From SIG607 sp045605385 (GTDB lineage Bacteria > Bacillota > Clostridia > Oscillospirales > Acutalibacteraceae), in assembly GCA_045605385.1 (NCBI GenBank), contig JAZUPW010000005.1, positions 1 to 64,000 on the forward strand: a stretch of DNA of 64,000 nucleotides, given 5' to 3'. Each line of letters opens with the position of its first letter. The first letter of the stretch is position 1. This document shows positions 54,501 through 61,426 of the stretch, one piece after another. The position numbers were made by a program, and so were the translations under genes. The notes beneath the pieces are model-generated. The model was not told the origin of the DNA, made no database searches, and saw only the letters and a list, made by a program, of their open reading frames with translations.

Positions 54501-56343
54501 AAACAGCGTTACCTATATCGGTAATGCAGCTTTTAAGGAATGCACCTCACTTGAAAAAGTAAAAATGCCTGTTGGTTTGGAAGAGATTGAAGGTTATATG
54601 TTTGAAAACTGCACTTCTTTAAAAGAATTTACCGTGCATAAAGCAGTTGAATTTATTGGCGGTTATGCGTTTCAAAATTGTACAGCGCTTGAAACTCTTA
54701 ATTTTGAAGAAGGTTCTTTATTAAATACAATCGAACACGCTGCTTTCAGAAATTGCGCCGCTTTAGAATCTTTAACACTTCCAATCGGCTTGAGAACTAT
54801 TCATGAAGAAGCCTTTATTAACTGTTCTTCGCTTGTTGAATTATACATTCCTTACACAGTAAAGACGCTTGAACGATACGTATTTGAAAATTGTTCGTCA
54901 CTCACCGACGTAACAATTGATGATTATTCAATTACAGAACTTAAAGTAAGAACTTTTGCGGGATGTTCTGCTTTGAAGACTATTAAGTTGCCAAAAGGTT
55001 TGGTTACTATTGAAGAAGAAGCATTCCATAACAATACCGCGTTATTTGACGTAATAATTCCCGAATCGGTAACTCAAATTGAAGCAACTTCATTCTCTTA
55101 TCCGCTAAAAACTACAATTTATTCAATGTCAGATACTTATGTTCACGAATTTGCAAATGAATATGAATTTATGTTCGAAGATAATTCCGTTCTTTGCGAA
55201 GGTATGTGCCTTAAGGACGGAGAGGAATTTGTTGAGGTTGTTTGCGGTGAAACGTTTGTTCCCGAGTTCGAGTTTTATCCTGAAGACTGCAACGAAGTTA
55301 TAACACTTAACACCGATAACGGTATTGTCATAATAGATGGTCACGAGATAAAAACCTATGAGCCCGGACTTGCAGTAATTACCGCAACATCTACAAGCGG
55401 TGCGTATTGTGAATTTACGCTTTACGTTAAAGGGGTAGAGCGTATTGAGGTTACTTCAATGCCGAATAAAACCACCTACAAATTAGGTGAAGAACTTAAT
55501 TTAGACGGAATGGTAGTTGAGGCGTTTTACGATGACGGCACAAGTTTTGTAGTAGAGGATTATGAAGTTTACGGTTTTGACAGTACTTACGAGGGTGTAT
55601 GTTCTGTATGCATTTCTTATATTGCACCGAACGGTAGGGGCTTTGAAACCTACTTTGACGTTGAAATTGTAGATACCCGTGCTAAGGTTACTGAACTTTA
55701 TATTTCATCATTGCCAAATAAGTTAATGTATCAACGTAAAGAATCACTTGATTTAACCGGTCTTGTTGTTATGGCAAATTACAGCGACGGAACAACTGCC
55801 GAAGTAAAGGATTACAAGGTTAGCGGTTATAATGCGCTTAAAAACGGTGTACATACTTTAACCGTAACATTTGAAGAACAGACTACTACGTTTGATGTTG
55901 TTGTTGGTTTATCTATAACAGATGTTGAAATTTTAGAAATGCCGTATATTACCGAGTACTTTAAAGGTGAACAATTTATTTCTGACGGTATGATTCTTTC
56001 GGTGACCTTTAGCGACGGAACGGTAAAAGAAATTGATAGCGGTTATACTGTTAGCGGTTACAACCCTGAAAAGGCAGGAACTCAAACACTTACAGTTACT
56101 TATTTTAATGCTTCTGCAACGTTTACTGTTACTGTTTACGGTGATGAAGATGAACACGAAATGGGAGATATTAACGGTGATGGTACAGTAAATGCTTCAG
56201 ACCTTGCAACTCTGAAAAAACTGCTAGCAGGCTTAATTACGGAAGATGACGACGTTGTAAAGTATCCCGATGTTAACGAAGACGGAAATACAAATGCATC
56301 TGACCTTGCGTATATTAAGAAAATGTTGGCTGGTTTGCTATAA
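51598..56343 (+). CDS. Giant secreted LRR protein with Ig-like repeats and C-terminal dockerin
   Basis: This 1581-residue protein has a signal peptide (ending near VSVSALA). Residues 75-195 include two segments that resemble S-layer homology units (FFRDILLAVDCGIIE and 'FSDAADCFDAVSAQIAINRG'). A unique region follows, and from about 590 a long series of LRR_5/BspA-type repeats ('I-G-x-x-A-F-x-x-C-x-x-L-x-x-I-x-x-P'). Residues 1278-1518 hold three Ig-like repeats of the form 'LP-N-K-x-x-Y-x-x-G-E-x-L-x-L-x-G-L-x-V'. The last 60 residues are a type I dockerin with DINGDGTVNASD and DVNEDGNTNASD. No catalytic domain is seen. It is probably surface or scaffold-bound and works in adhesion or polysaccharide binding. 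Confidence 0.88.
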   Translation: MSRIIKFLASIMVLLMILTSVPAVSVSALADEIQNLSVNANALPYGVILNEYDDTTRAQWIHNLVVVFEIEQEDYLLPDNYYADIDEEHEFFRDILLAVDCGIIELEEGEMFYPDSSLTRDFAVSTLNFCLGYQLGEDIVYTFSDAADCFDAVSAQIAINRGWVNLVNGAFVPSKKLTYNEAVLMLNDANNTVNTDAIDPDYESSYDFLSDVKVVPSDIVATKDEDGLVHIVDCPIDINVNDKFAVYFNGIPCVYTAEAVEVTDYETIIFCVDTEYEDAFSAVDAEGVLDFDSFEFIAEDGIQMEIVEDVSPISTFDTKKLKTIKIPVPLSMGGVDANIDVTIKKPQIEYYVKNDKVKVALSGDYDVEYSAEVNMLEAGGLDKSIPLFACNVLGVGTFKISIDVDFTAKAGGFIKGHFVAGIECEKDKSIRAIKSFSKKDCYDELEGATKISLKASLSTTDLPCVSASIYAAVGYKSSVNKKIYNDSDKPHVCEHRKAYIFADYGFTASIQIGIWKQSEKFSTDVFNEFNSPVRTVAHYEDDKLVSECTRDKSYFKYYSKYNSRWYGGSRGYGLAADGSTVPLFDYEINDSDQIVITGYNGNSNYINIPEEIDGKKVVTIGNSAFGYRDVISVSIPNTVTEIESWAFANCPNLRTVKFSNALSKIGACAFYECFALNNVVLPSSLKEIGSGSFGNCISIRSINIPKNLSTYSGGVFGGPFYGCVNLKTVDFEDNITEILPYLFEGCGIEEIIIPDTVTKIGYHSFGSCELLENIDFSENLDVIENRAFENCTALTKVEFPEYFTQTQGAVFLNCTALTEAFIPKSLANSNKGYTDTDGGMFAGCSSLNNIILDEGIKIIPDFIYNNCTGITDVVLPETVKEIEDNAFADCNNLKTIKLPSGITQIGTDTFCKCTSLSEIEIPEGVILIGHYAFTECTSLEKVKLPQSLEKIYTEAFYHCSSLKEIEIPNSVTYIGNAAFKECTSLEKVKMPVGLEEIEGYMFENCTSLKEFTVHKAVEFIGGYAFQNCTALETLNFEEGSLLNTIEHAAFRNCAALESLTLPIGLRTIHEEAFINCSSLVELYIPYTVKTLERYVFENCSSLTDVTIDDYSITELKVRTFAGCSALKTIKLPKGLVTIEEEAFHNNTALFDVIIPESVTQIEATSFSYPLKTTIYSMSDTYVHEFANEYEFMFEDNSVLCEGMCLKDGEEFVEVVCGETFVPEFEFYPEDCNEVITLNTDNGIVIIDGHEIKTYEPGLAVITATSTSGAYCEFTLYVKGVERIEVTSMPNKTTYKLGEELNLDGMVVEAFYDDGTSFVVEDYEVYGFDSTYEGVCSVCISYIAPNGRGFETYFDVEIVDTRAKVTELYISSLPNKLMYQRKESLDLTGLVVMANYSDGTTAEVKDYKVSGYNALKNGVHTLTVTFEEQTTTFDVVVGLSITDVEILEMPYITEYFKGEQFISDGMILSVTFSDGTVKEIDSGYTVSGYNPEKAGTQTLTVTYFNASATFTVTVYGDEDEHEMGDINGDGTVNASDLATLKKLLAGLITEDDDVVKYPDVNEDGNTNASDLAYIKKMLAGLL

Positions 56344-56347
56344 ATTT

Positions 56348-56386
56348 AAAATAACCTTACGTTTTTAAAACGTAAGGTTATTTTTT
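56348..56386. terminator. Bidirectional terminator between the LRR-dockerin gene and yunB
   Basis: A long near-perfect stem (AAAATAACCTTACGTTT and complement) with T-runs on both strands separates the converging genes. Confidence 0.92.
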
Positions 56387-57074
56387 ATTGCATTGAAAAA
56401 TTAAAAATATCTTCGGCAATGCCATCGTGGTCTGTTTCGTTAACACTTGTAAACTGATTTGGAGTAACTCCCGTTATAACTGTTTGCGCGGCAATACAAC
56501 TCATATTTGTAGTAAAACTTGAATTGTACCACGGGATAAGTACCTTTCCGTTCATTTCAAGTTGAATTAAAATCTGGTGTAAAACCTGATTAATACCAGC
56601 AGAGGTGAAAACACTTTTAAAATCGGCAATTACGGTGCTTGTTAGTCGCATATTGAATTTAATTTCGGGGCCTCTGCCTATTGTAAATTCATTTCCTATT
56701 ATTGTTCCAATGGGAATAGCAATAGGGTAGTCGGATTGTTTTGAAAGTTTTTCATCTATTTTTACCGCAATTTGCGAACGAATTGAGTTTAATTCTTCAA
56801 CACCAATTTCAAGAGAAGTTACGTTACCGTTAACATCTCTGGATAATTTAACTATTTCGCCGTATGTAATTTTATTTTCGCTCAATAATTCCGAAATAGC
56901 TTCATTTGCGGTTTTAATTAGTAAAGTTTCACCGGCTGATACTGAATAATCACTAAGAATTTTGCGAAGTTGAAAATCACCAATTAGTAAAATAATAAAA
57001 ATTATTGCAATGTTTAAAAAAATAATTAGTGTTGGTTTAATGCTTTTTTTTGGTTTAGGTTTCGCAACGTACAT
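56385..57074 (-). CDS. yunB: Sporulation protein YunB
   Basis: The 229-residue protein has one N-terminal membrane helix (about 16-36) and an outside domain. It contains the 'IGTIIGNEFTIGRGPEIKF' and 'SAGINQVLHQILIQLEMNG' stretches typical of YunB, a mother-cell sporulation protein in Bacillus. The ATG directly follows the GGCAGGTGTTTTT arm of a hairpin, which carries its ribosome-binding site. It is probably downstream of the kinase-like gene at 57125. Confidence 0.85.
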   Translation of the reverse strand: MYVAKPKPKKSIKPTLIIFLNIAIIFIILLIGDFQLRKILSDYSVSAGETLLIKTANEAISELLSENKITYGEIVKLSRDVNGNVTSLEIGVEELNSIRSQIAVKIDEKLSKQSDYPIAIPIGTIIGNEFTIGRGPEIKFNMRLTSTVIADFKSVFTSAGINQVLHQILIQLEMNGKVLIPWYNSSFTTNMSCIAAQTVITGVTPNQFTSVNETDHDGIAEDIFNFSMQ

Positions 57075-57076
57075 AA

Positions 57077-57117
57077 AAACACCTGCCTAATTCATAATAC
57101 GAAAAAGGCAGGTGTTT
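57077..57117 (-). terminator. Hairpin carrying the yunB ribosome-binding site
   Basis: An 11-bp perfect stem AAACACCTGCC/GGCAGGTGTTT encloses a 19-base loop. On the minus strand it ends in TTTTT and runs into the yunB ATG, with AGGTG in the 3' arm as the only ribosome-binding site. It can serve as terminator and translational block. Confidence 0.75.
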
Positions 57118-57124
57118 GTTAAAA

Positions 57125-57742
57125 CTATTTTAAAATATTCTCGGCATAATATTGAATAAGTTTGGCAACGTTTTCGGTTCCGATTTTACTGTCTATACAT
57201 AAATCATAACTTTTTGAATTGCCCCATTTTGAATCGGAAAAATAGTTGTGATAATTTGAACGTCGTTTATCTGCTTTTTTAACAGTTTCAAACGCTTTAT
57301 CGAAACTTACGTTATCAAATTCTGCAACACGCTTTGCACGCTGTTCAATATCGGCGTGAATAAATACCGATAAAACGTTTTCGCAATCTTTTAAAATACT
57401 CTCGGCACAACGGCCAACAATTACACAAGAACCTTCTTCGGCAGCGTTACGGATAACTTCTGCCTGAACAGAAAATACTTTATCAATTATCGGTAAGTTA
57501 GGAATACCCGATAAAACACTTTCGTATGAATGGCCTCCTAAAGAAAGGGAATAAAGAAAACTGTTTGTGGGTTTTTCGTCGTAATGCTCAACAATATCGG
57601 GGTCAAGTCCGCTTTTTTCTGCGGCTATATCAAGTATTTCTTTATCGTAGAGCTTTAGTCCCATATTTTTTGCCAATAATTTAGCAATTTCGTGACCTCC
57701 GCTGCCAAATTCTCTGCCAATAGTAATTATAATTTTCTTCAT
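57125..57742 (-). CDS. Cytidylate kinase-like family protein
   Basis: The 205-residue P-loop protein starts MKKIIITIGREFGSGGHEIA, with the P-loop replaced by the GREFGSGGxxI form typical of the Cytidylate_kin2 family. It contains 'CVIVGRCAESILKD' and an Arg-rich lid region (KKADKRRSNYHNYF). The substrate is not established. The ATG at 57742 follows ACGAGGT; a GTG/ATG upstream has no site. Confidence 0.88.
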   Translation of the reverse strand: MKKIIITIGREFGSGGHEIAKLLAKNMGLKLYDKEILDIAAEKSGLDPDIVEHYDEKPTNSFLYSLSLGGHSYESVLSGIPNLPIIDKVFSVQAEVIRNAAEEGSCVIVGRCAESILKDCENVLSVFIHADIEQRAKRVAEFDNVSFDKAFETVKKADKRRSNYHNYFSDSKWGNSKSYDLCIDSKIGTENVAKLIQYYAENILK

Positions 57743-57835
57743 ATTGTACCTCGTTAAAAAATATAAAATCATATTACATTGTATTATTTTTTTATTATTA
57801 TATCACAGATTTACGCTGAAATCAACAAATTAATA

Positions 57836-57864
57836 TTGACTTTTCGGTTATCATAGTATAAAAT
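57836..57864 (+). promoter_or_regulatory. Sigma-A promoter for the tRNA-Leu-like RNA and tRNA-Leu
   Basis: TTGACT and TAAAAT are separated by 17 bases; an overlapping TATAAA gives 15. The expected transcript starts about 10 bases before the tRNA-like sequence. There is no other promoter before the tRNA, so a long precursor is likely. Confidence 0.7.
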
Positions 57865-57879
57865 AATTAAGCAAAATAT

Positions 57880-58030
57880 GCGGGTGTGGCGGAATTGGGC
57901 GAAGCAGACTGCCGCATTCGGTGAATGAAACAGGCAGTATGCTGAGGTGAAGAAATAAGGAGTAATGCGATGCGCCCCAAGCAAGCAGTACGACTATATT
58001 TCTGAGGGTAACGCACGTAGTGCGGCTGCC
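57880..58030 (+). ncRNA. Candidate structured RNA beginning with a copy of the tRNA-Leu 5' end
   Basis: The first 20 bases match the 5' end of tRNA-Leu at 58084 (24-base identity including upstream AATAT). The remaining 130 bases do not form a tRNA 3' half. They contain helices ACTGCC/GGCAGT (57908-57913 with 57933-57938), CATTC/GAATG inside it, AGAAATA/TATTTCT (57951-57957 with 57997-58003) and CGCAC/GTGCG (58012-58024), and TTGGG/CCCAA could join the first part to the inner loop. I see no coding potential. The family is unknown to me; clostridial structured RNAs such as raiA should be tested. Confidence 0.5.
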
Positions 58031-58083
58031 AACTTTAATTATTTTCTTTTTTGTTTCATATTTCTATATCTTTTTGTTAATAT

Positions 58084-58166
58084 GCGGGTGTGGCGGAATT
58101 GGCAGACGCACTAGCCTTAGGAGCTAGCGGATTTCCGTGAAGGTTCAAGTCCTTTCACCCGCACCA
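58084..58166 (+). tRNA. tRNA-Leu (anticodon UAG)
   Basis: The acceptor stem is GCGGGTG/CACCCGC (58084-58090 with 58156-58162). The anticodon loop reads CCTTAGGA, giving UAG. The T-arm has GGTTCAAGTCC and the CCA end is encoded. The short variable arm suits the bacterial Leu class loosely. It is followed by a terminator. Confidence 0.93.
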
Positions 58167-58173
58167 AAGCATT

Positions 58174-58220
58174 CAAACCCGAACCTTTTACCGATCGGTG
58201 AAATGTTCGGGTTTGTTGTT
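58174..58220 (+). terminator. Intrinsic terminator after tRNA-Leu
   Basis: An 11-bp stem CAAACCCGAAC/GTTCGGGTTTG with an inner CCGATCGG palindrome is followed by TTGTTGTTT. Confidence 0.85.
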
Positions 58221-58550
58221 TACTTAAAAGAACTTATATAGCCTCTGTTTGTGGCAGTGCGGAGTTAGTTTCTCTGTACTGTCACTTCTTCGTTTTAAGG
58301 ATTTTTCGTACACAATGGATATTTGAAATATAGACTGCAAAATAGTAATTGTCAATCCTTTAATGATTTTTCAAAAAATGTTATGTAAAAAAATATTAAC
58401 GTAAGTGTATATATTTTAATAGTATCGGAGTAATTCTAAAAAACTTTGAAAAATCTAGCATGTTCTAACTCCGTTTTTGTATAAAGGTTTAAGTAAAAAA
58501 TTTTGACGCAAACTAATATCAACATTAAAATTAAAAATGGAGGTTTTGAT
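58221..58550 (+). other. Non-coding stretch upstream of the recombinase gene
   Basis: No gene is seen in this A+T-rich gap. A hairpin CGGAGT/ACTCCG (58426-58473) with TTTTT after it could attenuate the recombinase transcript. No repeat of the tRNA 3' end is seen here. Confidence 0.5.
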
Positions 58551-59393
58551 ATGAATAAAAGAATTATTACTCATAAAACAATAAGCTCGTTCAAGAAATA
58601 TTTATTTGAGAACGAAAGGGCAGAGGCAACCATTGAAAAGTATATGCGTGATTTACTTTATTTCACTGAGTATGCCGCTGACTGTATATTAGATAAAGTA
58701 TTAGTCCTTAACTATAAAGCAATGCTGGAACAAAAGTATGCAGTTAGAAGTGCAAATTCTATGTTGGCTGCGCTTAATACGTTCCTGCGATTTGTTGGTT
58801 GGCATGACCTGTGTGTCAGGCAGTTTAAAGTGCAAAAAGAGGCATATTGCTCTGAAGAAAAGGAACTTACCAAGGCAGAATATACAGCTCTTGTGAGGGC
58901 AGCGGAACAAAATAAAAATGAACGTTTATCTCTTGTTGTCCAGACAATCTGCGGAACTGGTATTCGAGTCAGTGAATTAAAAAGCATTACGGTGGAAGCT
59001 GTACGAAAAGGAGAAGCTGTTGTATCCTGCAAGGGTAAAACAAGAAAGATATTTATTGTTAATGCTTTGCGTAAAAAATTGCTTAGATATGCTGTAGAAC
59101 AGAAAATTAACTCTGGAATTATATTTGTGACTAAAAGCGGTAAACCGTTTGACCGTAGTAATATATGGAGAGAAATGAAGAGTTTGTGTGAACAGGCAGG
59201 TGTTTCTCCGCAAAAGGTTTATCCGCATAATTTGAGACACCTTTTTGCGAGGACTTTTTATCGCATTGAAAAAGATATAGCAAAATTAGCAGACATTCTT
59301 GGTCATTCCAACATTAATACCACTCGCATTTATATCATCACCACCGGTGCTGAACATCGACGCCGTATTGAAAATATGCGACTGATTATATAG
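58551..59393 (+). CDS. Tyrosine recombinase/integrase
   Basis: The 280-residue protein has an N-terminal SAM-like core-binding domain (about 8-95) and a catalytic domain (about 105-280). Catalytic residues are Arg139 in GTGIRVSEL, a Lys in CKGKTRKI, His226 and Arg229 in PHNLRHLFA, His252 in GHSN and Tyr261 in TTRIYI. All are present, so it should be active. It lies 385 bases after tRNA-Leu in the same direction, the usual position of an island integrase at a tRNA 3' end. The ATG at 58551 follows GGAGG. Confidence 0.9.
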   Translation: MNKRIITHKTISSFKKYLFENERAEATIEKYMRDLLYFTEYAADCILDKVLVLNYKAMLEQKYAVRSANSMLAALNTFLRFVGWHDLCVRQFKVQKEAYCSEEKELTKAEYTALVRAAEQNKNERLSLVVQTICGTGIRVSELKSITVEAVRKGEAVVSCKGKTRKIFIVNALRKKLLRYAVEQKINSGIIFVTKSGKPFDRSNIWREMKSLCEQAGVSPQKVYPHNLRHLFARTFYRIEKDIAKLADILGHSNINTTRIYIITTGAEHRRRIENMRLII

Positions 59394-59412
59394 TATATCC
59401 TTATAAAAAATA

Positions 59413-59438
59413 AAACCGCTACACTTCAGCAGCGGTTT
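59413..59438 (+). terminator. Hairpin after the recombinase gene
   Basis: An 8-bp stem AAACCGCT/AGCGGTTT with a 10-base loop has no strong T-run. Confidence 0.55.
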
Positions 59439-59445
59439 GAATATC

Positions 59446-59725
59446 ACATAATGATTATTATGTTGTATAAAACAATAAGAATAGAAAGTATAACTTCATT
59501 AAATGCTAAAAGGCATCTGAAAATAGGTATAACAAATTTGACCTTTTGAAAAAAATAACCAAAAGGTCTTGATTTTCACGCCCAAAATCCGTTAATTTTG
59601 TGTAAATCTCAATTTTTTTGAAAAACCGCTTGTTTTTTCGTATGTATTATGTTATAATACCACTTACTTAAAAAGTAACGAAATATGCTTGTTCGGCTTT
59701 ATGAACAACATAATAATCATTATGT
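59446..59725. repeat. Pair of 20-base inverted repeats enclosing about 240 bases
   Basis: Positions 59446-59465 are the exact reverse complement of 59706-59725, and each copy is itself nearly palindromic (CATAAT...ATTATG). Between them lie an 8-bp hairpin GACCTTTT/AAAAGGTC (59540-59568) and the promoter at 59630. No gene lies inside. The repeats could be protein-binding sites or the ends of a small element. Confidence 0.55.
59630..59658 (+). promoter_or_regulatory. Promoter for the KTR leader transcript
   Basis: TTGTTT and TATAAT are separated by 17 bases. It would start a leader of about 260 bases before the KTR gene. Confidence 0.75.
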
Positions 59726-59792
59726 TGCCTATTGCCGTTATAATTTAAGCAAACACATAATCTTAATAGAGTGAGTTTAGTACCCCTGCATA

Positions 59793-59819
59793 ATGTGCAG
59801 AACCAACCTTAGCGCCTGA
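59793..59819 (+). CDS. Possible 8-residue leader peptide
   Basis: ATG to TGA encodes MCRTNLSA and ends eight bases before the attenuator stem. A good ribosome-binding site is not visible. It fits translation-coupled attenuation but could be chance. Confidence 0.25.
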   Translation: MCRTNLSA

Positions 59820-59826
59820 GCCTAAG

Positions 59827-59879
59827 AGCCTGTGCCATTTAATCGTTAAATACGATTATGGTACAGGCTTTTCTTTTTT
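59827..59879 (+). terminator. Strong terminator in the leader of the KTR gene (candidate attenuator)
   Basis: A 12-bp stem AGCCTGTGCCAT/ATGGTACAGGCT with an inner AATCG/CGATT helix is followed by TTTCTTTTTT. It lies between the promoter and the coding region, so the gene needs read-through. Confidence 0.8.
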
Positions 59880-59923
59880 GAGGTTATTTGACGTGACCTA
59901 GCACAAAAATGAGGTGATCCTAT

Positions 59924-60118
59924 TTGCAAAACACATTGCAGAACAAACCAAAAGAAAGCGATATAAAAACAGAACGGCGACGATTCCTGTGTCCCTTGTG
60001 CGGCAAGAGCACGGTGTTATGGTTGCTTCCCGATACAGAGATTAAGAATCTGCCGATTAAATGCAAACGATGCGGTAAAGAAAGTATCGTGAATGTCGAA
60101 CCAATTACCGAACCTTAA
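59924..60118 (+). CDS. Cysteine-rich KTR-domain small protein
   Basis: The 64-residue protein has a two-pair zinc ribbon: FLCPLCGKS and 'IKCKRCGKESIVNV'. This matches the Cys-rich KTR family, common in clostridial mobile elements and of unknown function. The TTG start follows GAGGTGATCC. The region 59394-59923 before it has no other gene and holds the repeats, promoter and attenuator listed here. Confidence 0.82.
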   Translation: MQNTLQNKPKESDIKTERRRFLCPLCGKSTVLWLLPDTEIKNLPIKCKRCGKESIVNVEPITEP

Positions 60119-60198
60119 AAATTATGTATCAGGCGACAATCTTAACGTAATTATATATGATACTCACTCCCCTCGAATAGACTATGTGTAACCAAAAC

Positions 60199-60226
60199 AC
60201 AAACGCTGGGCGTTTGTAATTTTTTG
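60199..60226 (+). terminator. Intrinsic terminator after the KTR gene
   Basis: An 8-bp perfect stem ACAAACGC/GCGTTTGT with a TGG loop is followed by AATTTTTT. Confidence 0.9.
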
Positions 60227-60232
60227 CTGAAA

Positions 60233-60253
60233 TTTGTAGTAAACACTTACAAA
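60233..60253. promoter_or_regulatory. Imperfect palindrome before the tetR-like gene, candidate operator
   Basis: TTTGTA and TACAAA half-sites lie in a 21-base near-palindrome that overlaps the ribosome-binding site. This is a usual place for an autoregulated TetR operator. Confidence 0.35.
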
Positions 60254-60260
60254 GGGGAAA

Positions 60261-60848
60261 ATGAAAATGAAACAGGATGACTTACGCCAGGCACTCATAG
60301 ATGGCACTATCCACGTTATTGCTCAGAACGGACTTGACAAAGCCACAACAAAAGCGATAAGCAATGCAACAGGCATTAACGAGGTGTATATATACCGTTT
60401 ATTTGAAAACAAAGAGAAATTGTTTGAAAAAGCCTTCGAACATCTTGACAAACAACTGCTAGACAAATGCTTGCTCCATATTGATGTTATGTATATGCGT
60501 GAGATGGATTACGAGACAAGATGCAGAATTTATTTTTTAGCAATATGGCGTTTCCTTGTTGGTAATAAAGACGAAATTCTAATGTATGTCCGTTATTATT
60601 TTTCACCGTATTTTAAGAAGTGCTCCGCCGAGATGCACAAGCAAAGATTTATGCCGCTTGTAAATAAATTCAAGGATGCTTTTAAAGATGAAGCGGCTGT
60701 GTGGTTGATACTTAATCACATATTAAATGTAATGCTTGATTTCGCTGTAATGGTGCATAACGACGAGATGCCCGAAAAGGATAATTACACCGAGCATGTG
60801 TTCCGTGTAATCTATCAATCTGTCAGGCAGTATTTTAAACACGAGTAA
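60261..60848 (+). CDS. TetR/AcrR family transcriptional regulator
   Basis: The 195-residue protein has an N-terminal helix-turn-helix (about 8-50) with 'GLDKATTKAISNATGINEVYIYRLFENKEKLFEKAF', here shown only in outline: the AT-KAIS, GI-E-IYR-F and NKE-LF elements are typical. The C-terminal ligand domain is not assigned. It lies 17 bases before the SipW-type peptidase gene, so it probably controls that unit and itself. Confidence 0.88.
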   Translation: MKMKQDDLRQALIDGTIHVIAQNGLDKATTKAISNATGINEVYIYRLFENKEKLFEKAFEHLDKQLLDKCLLHIDVMYMREMDYETRCRIYFLAIWRFLVGNKDEILMYVRYYFSPYFKKCSAEMHKQRFMPLVNKFKDAFKDEAAVWLILNHILNVMLDFAVMVHNDEMPEKDNYTEHVFRVIYQSVRQYFKHE

Positions 60849-60865
60849 GGAGATAATACAAAGCT

Positions 60866-61399
60866 ATGAACCCTAAAACAAGAAAGTTATTAAAAGTTAT
60901 CTCTAATGTGTTGGTGATAGTAGTTGTGATATTAGCCATTCTGCTTCATGGTATGCGGTTTGTAGGCCTAAAGCCTTACTCTGTTTTGTCCGGCTCGATG
61001 CAATCGGTGTATCCTACAGGTTCTCTCCTTTACATAAAGGGTGTAAATCCCGAAACATTAAAGGTCGGTGATGTTATCACCTATAAGATGGCAGGCGGTA
61101 CTCTTTGTACCCACCGTATTATCGAGATTGTTCCTGATGAAGATAATCCCGATATTGTTCGTTTCCGTACAAAAGGTGATGAAAACGATACAGCAGATCC
61201 ACTTGTTGATTACGATAAAGTTGTCGGAAAGGCTGTGTTCTGTATACCGCTGCTCGGATATCTTGCCACTTATATGGCAGTACCGCCCGGAAAATACATA
61301 GCCATCACCGTTGCTATTTCACTTGTTCTTATTGAAATAATGATAAGCCTTATTCTTGACGACAAGGATAAAAAGAAAGTCCACACAAAGCAAAATTAA
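60866..61399 (+). CDS. SipW-type signal peptidase I (Ser/His, S26B)
   Basis: The 177-residue protein has membrane helices at both ends (about 9-31 and 145-167). The catalytic Ser44 is in LSGSM, and His83 in CTHRIIEI replaces the Lys of common signal peptidases. This is the archaeal/ER-like type that matures TasA-like matrix proteins in Bacillus. Three proteins with matching signal peptides follow, which fits a dedicated export set. The ATG at 60866 has an AAGGAG upstream. Confidence 0.92.
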   Translation: MNPKTRKLLKVISNVLVIVVVILAILLHGMRFVGLKPYSVLSGSMQSVYPTGSLLYIKGVNPETLKVGDVITYKMAGGTLCTHRIIEIVPDEDNPDIVRFRTKGDENDTADPLVDYDKVVGKAVFCIPLLGYLATYMAVPPGKYIAITVAISLVLIEIMISLILDDKDKKKVHTKQN

Positions 61400-61426
61400 A
61401 TTTTAAATAAAAAAGGAGACATTGTT

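Noticed and set aside
53340..55130. DNA repeats or CRISPR-like array
   Set aside because: The periodicity comes from LRR codon repeats within a gene and is too diverged at the DNA level. No CRISPR array was found in the window.
57880..57960. Simple tRNA-Leu pseudogene
   Set aside because: Only the first 20 bases match. The remainder has no tRNA arms but has its own helices and promoter, so decay alone is a weak explanation.
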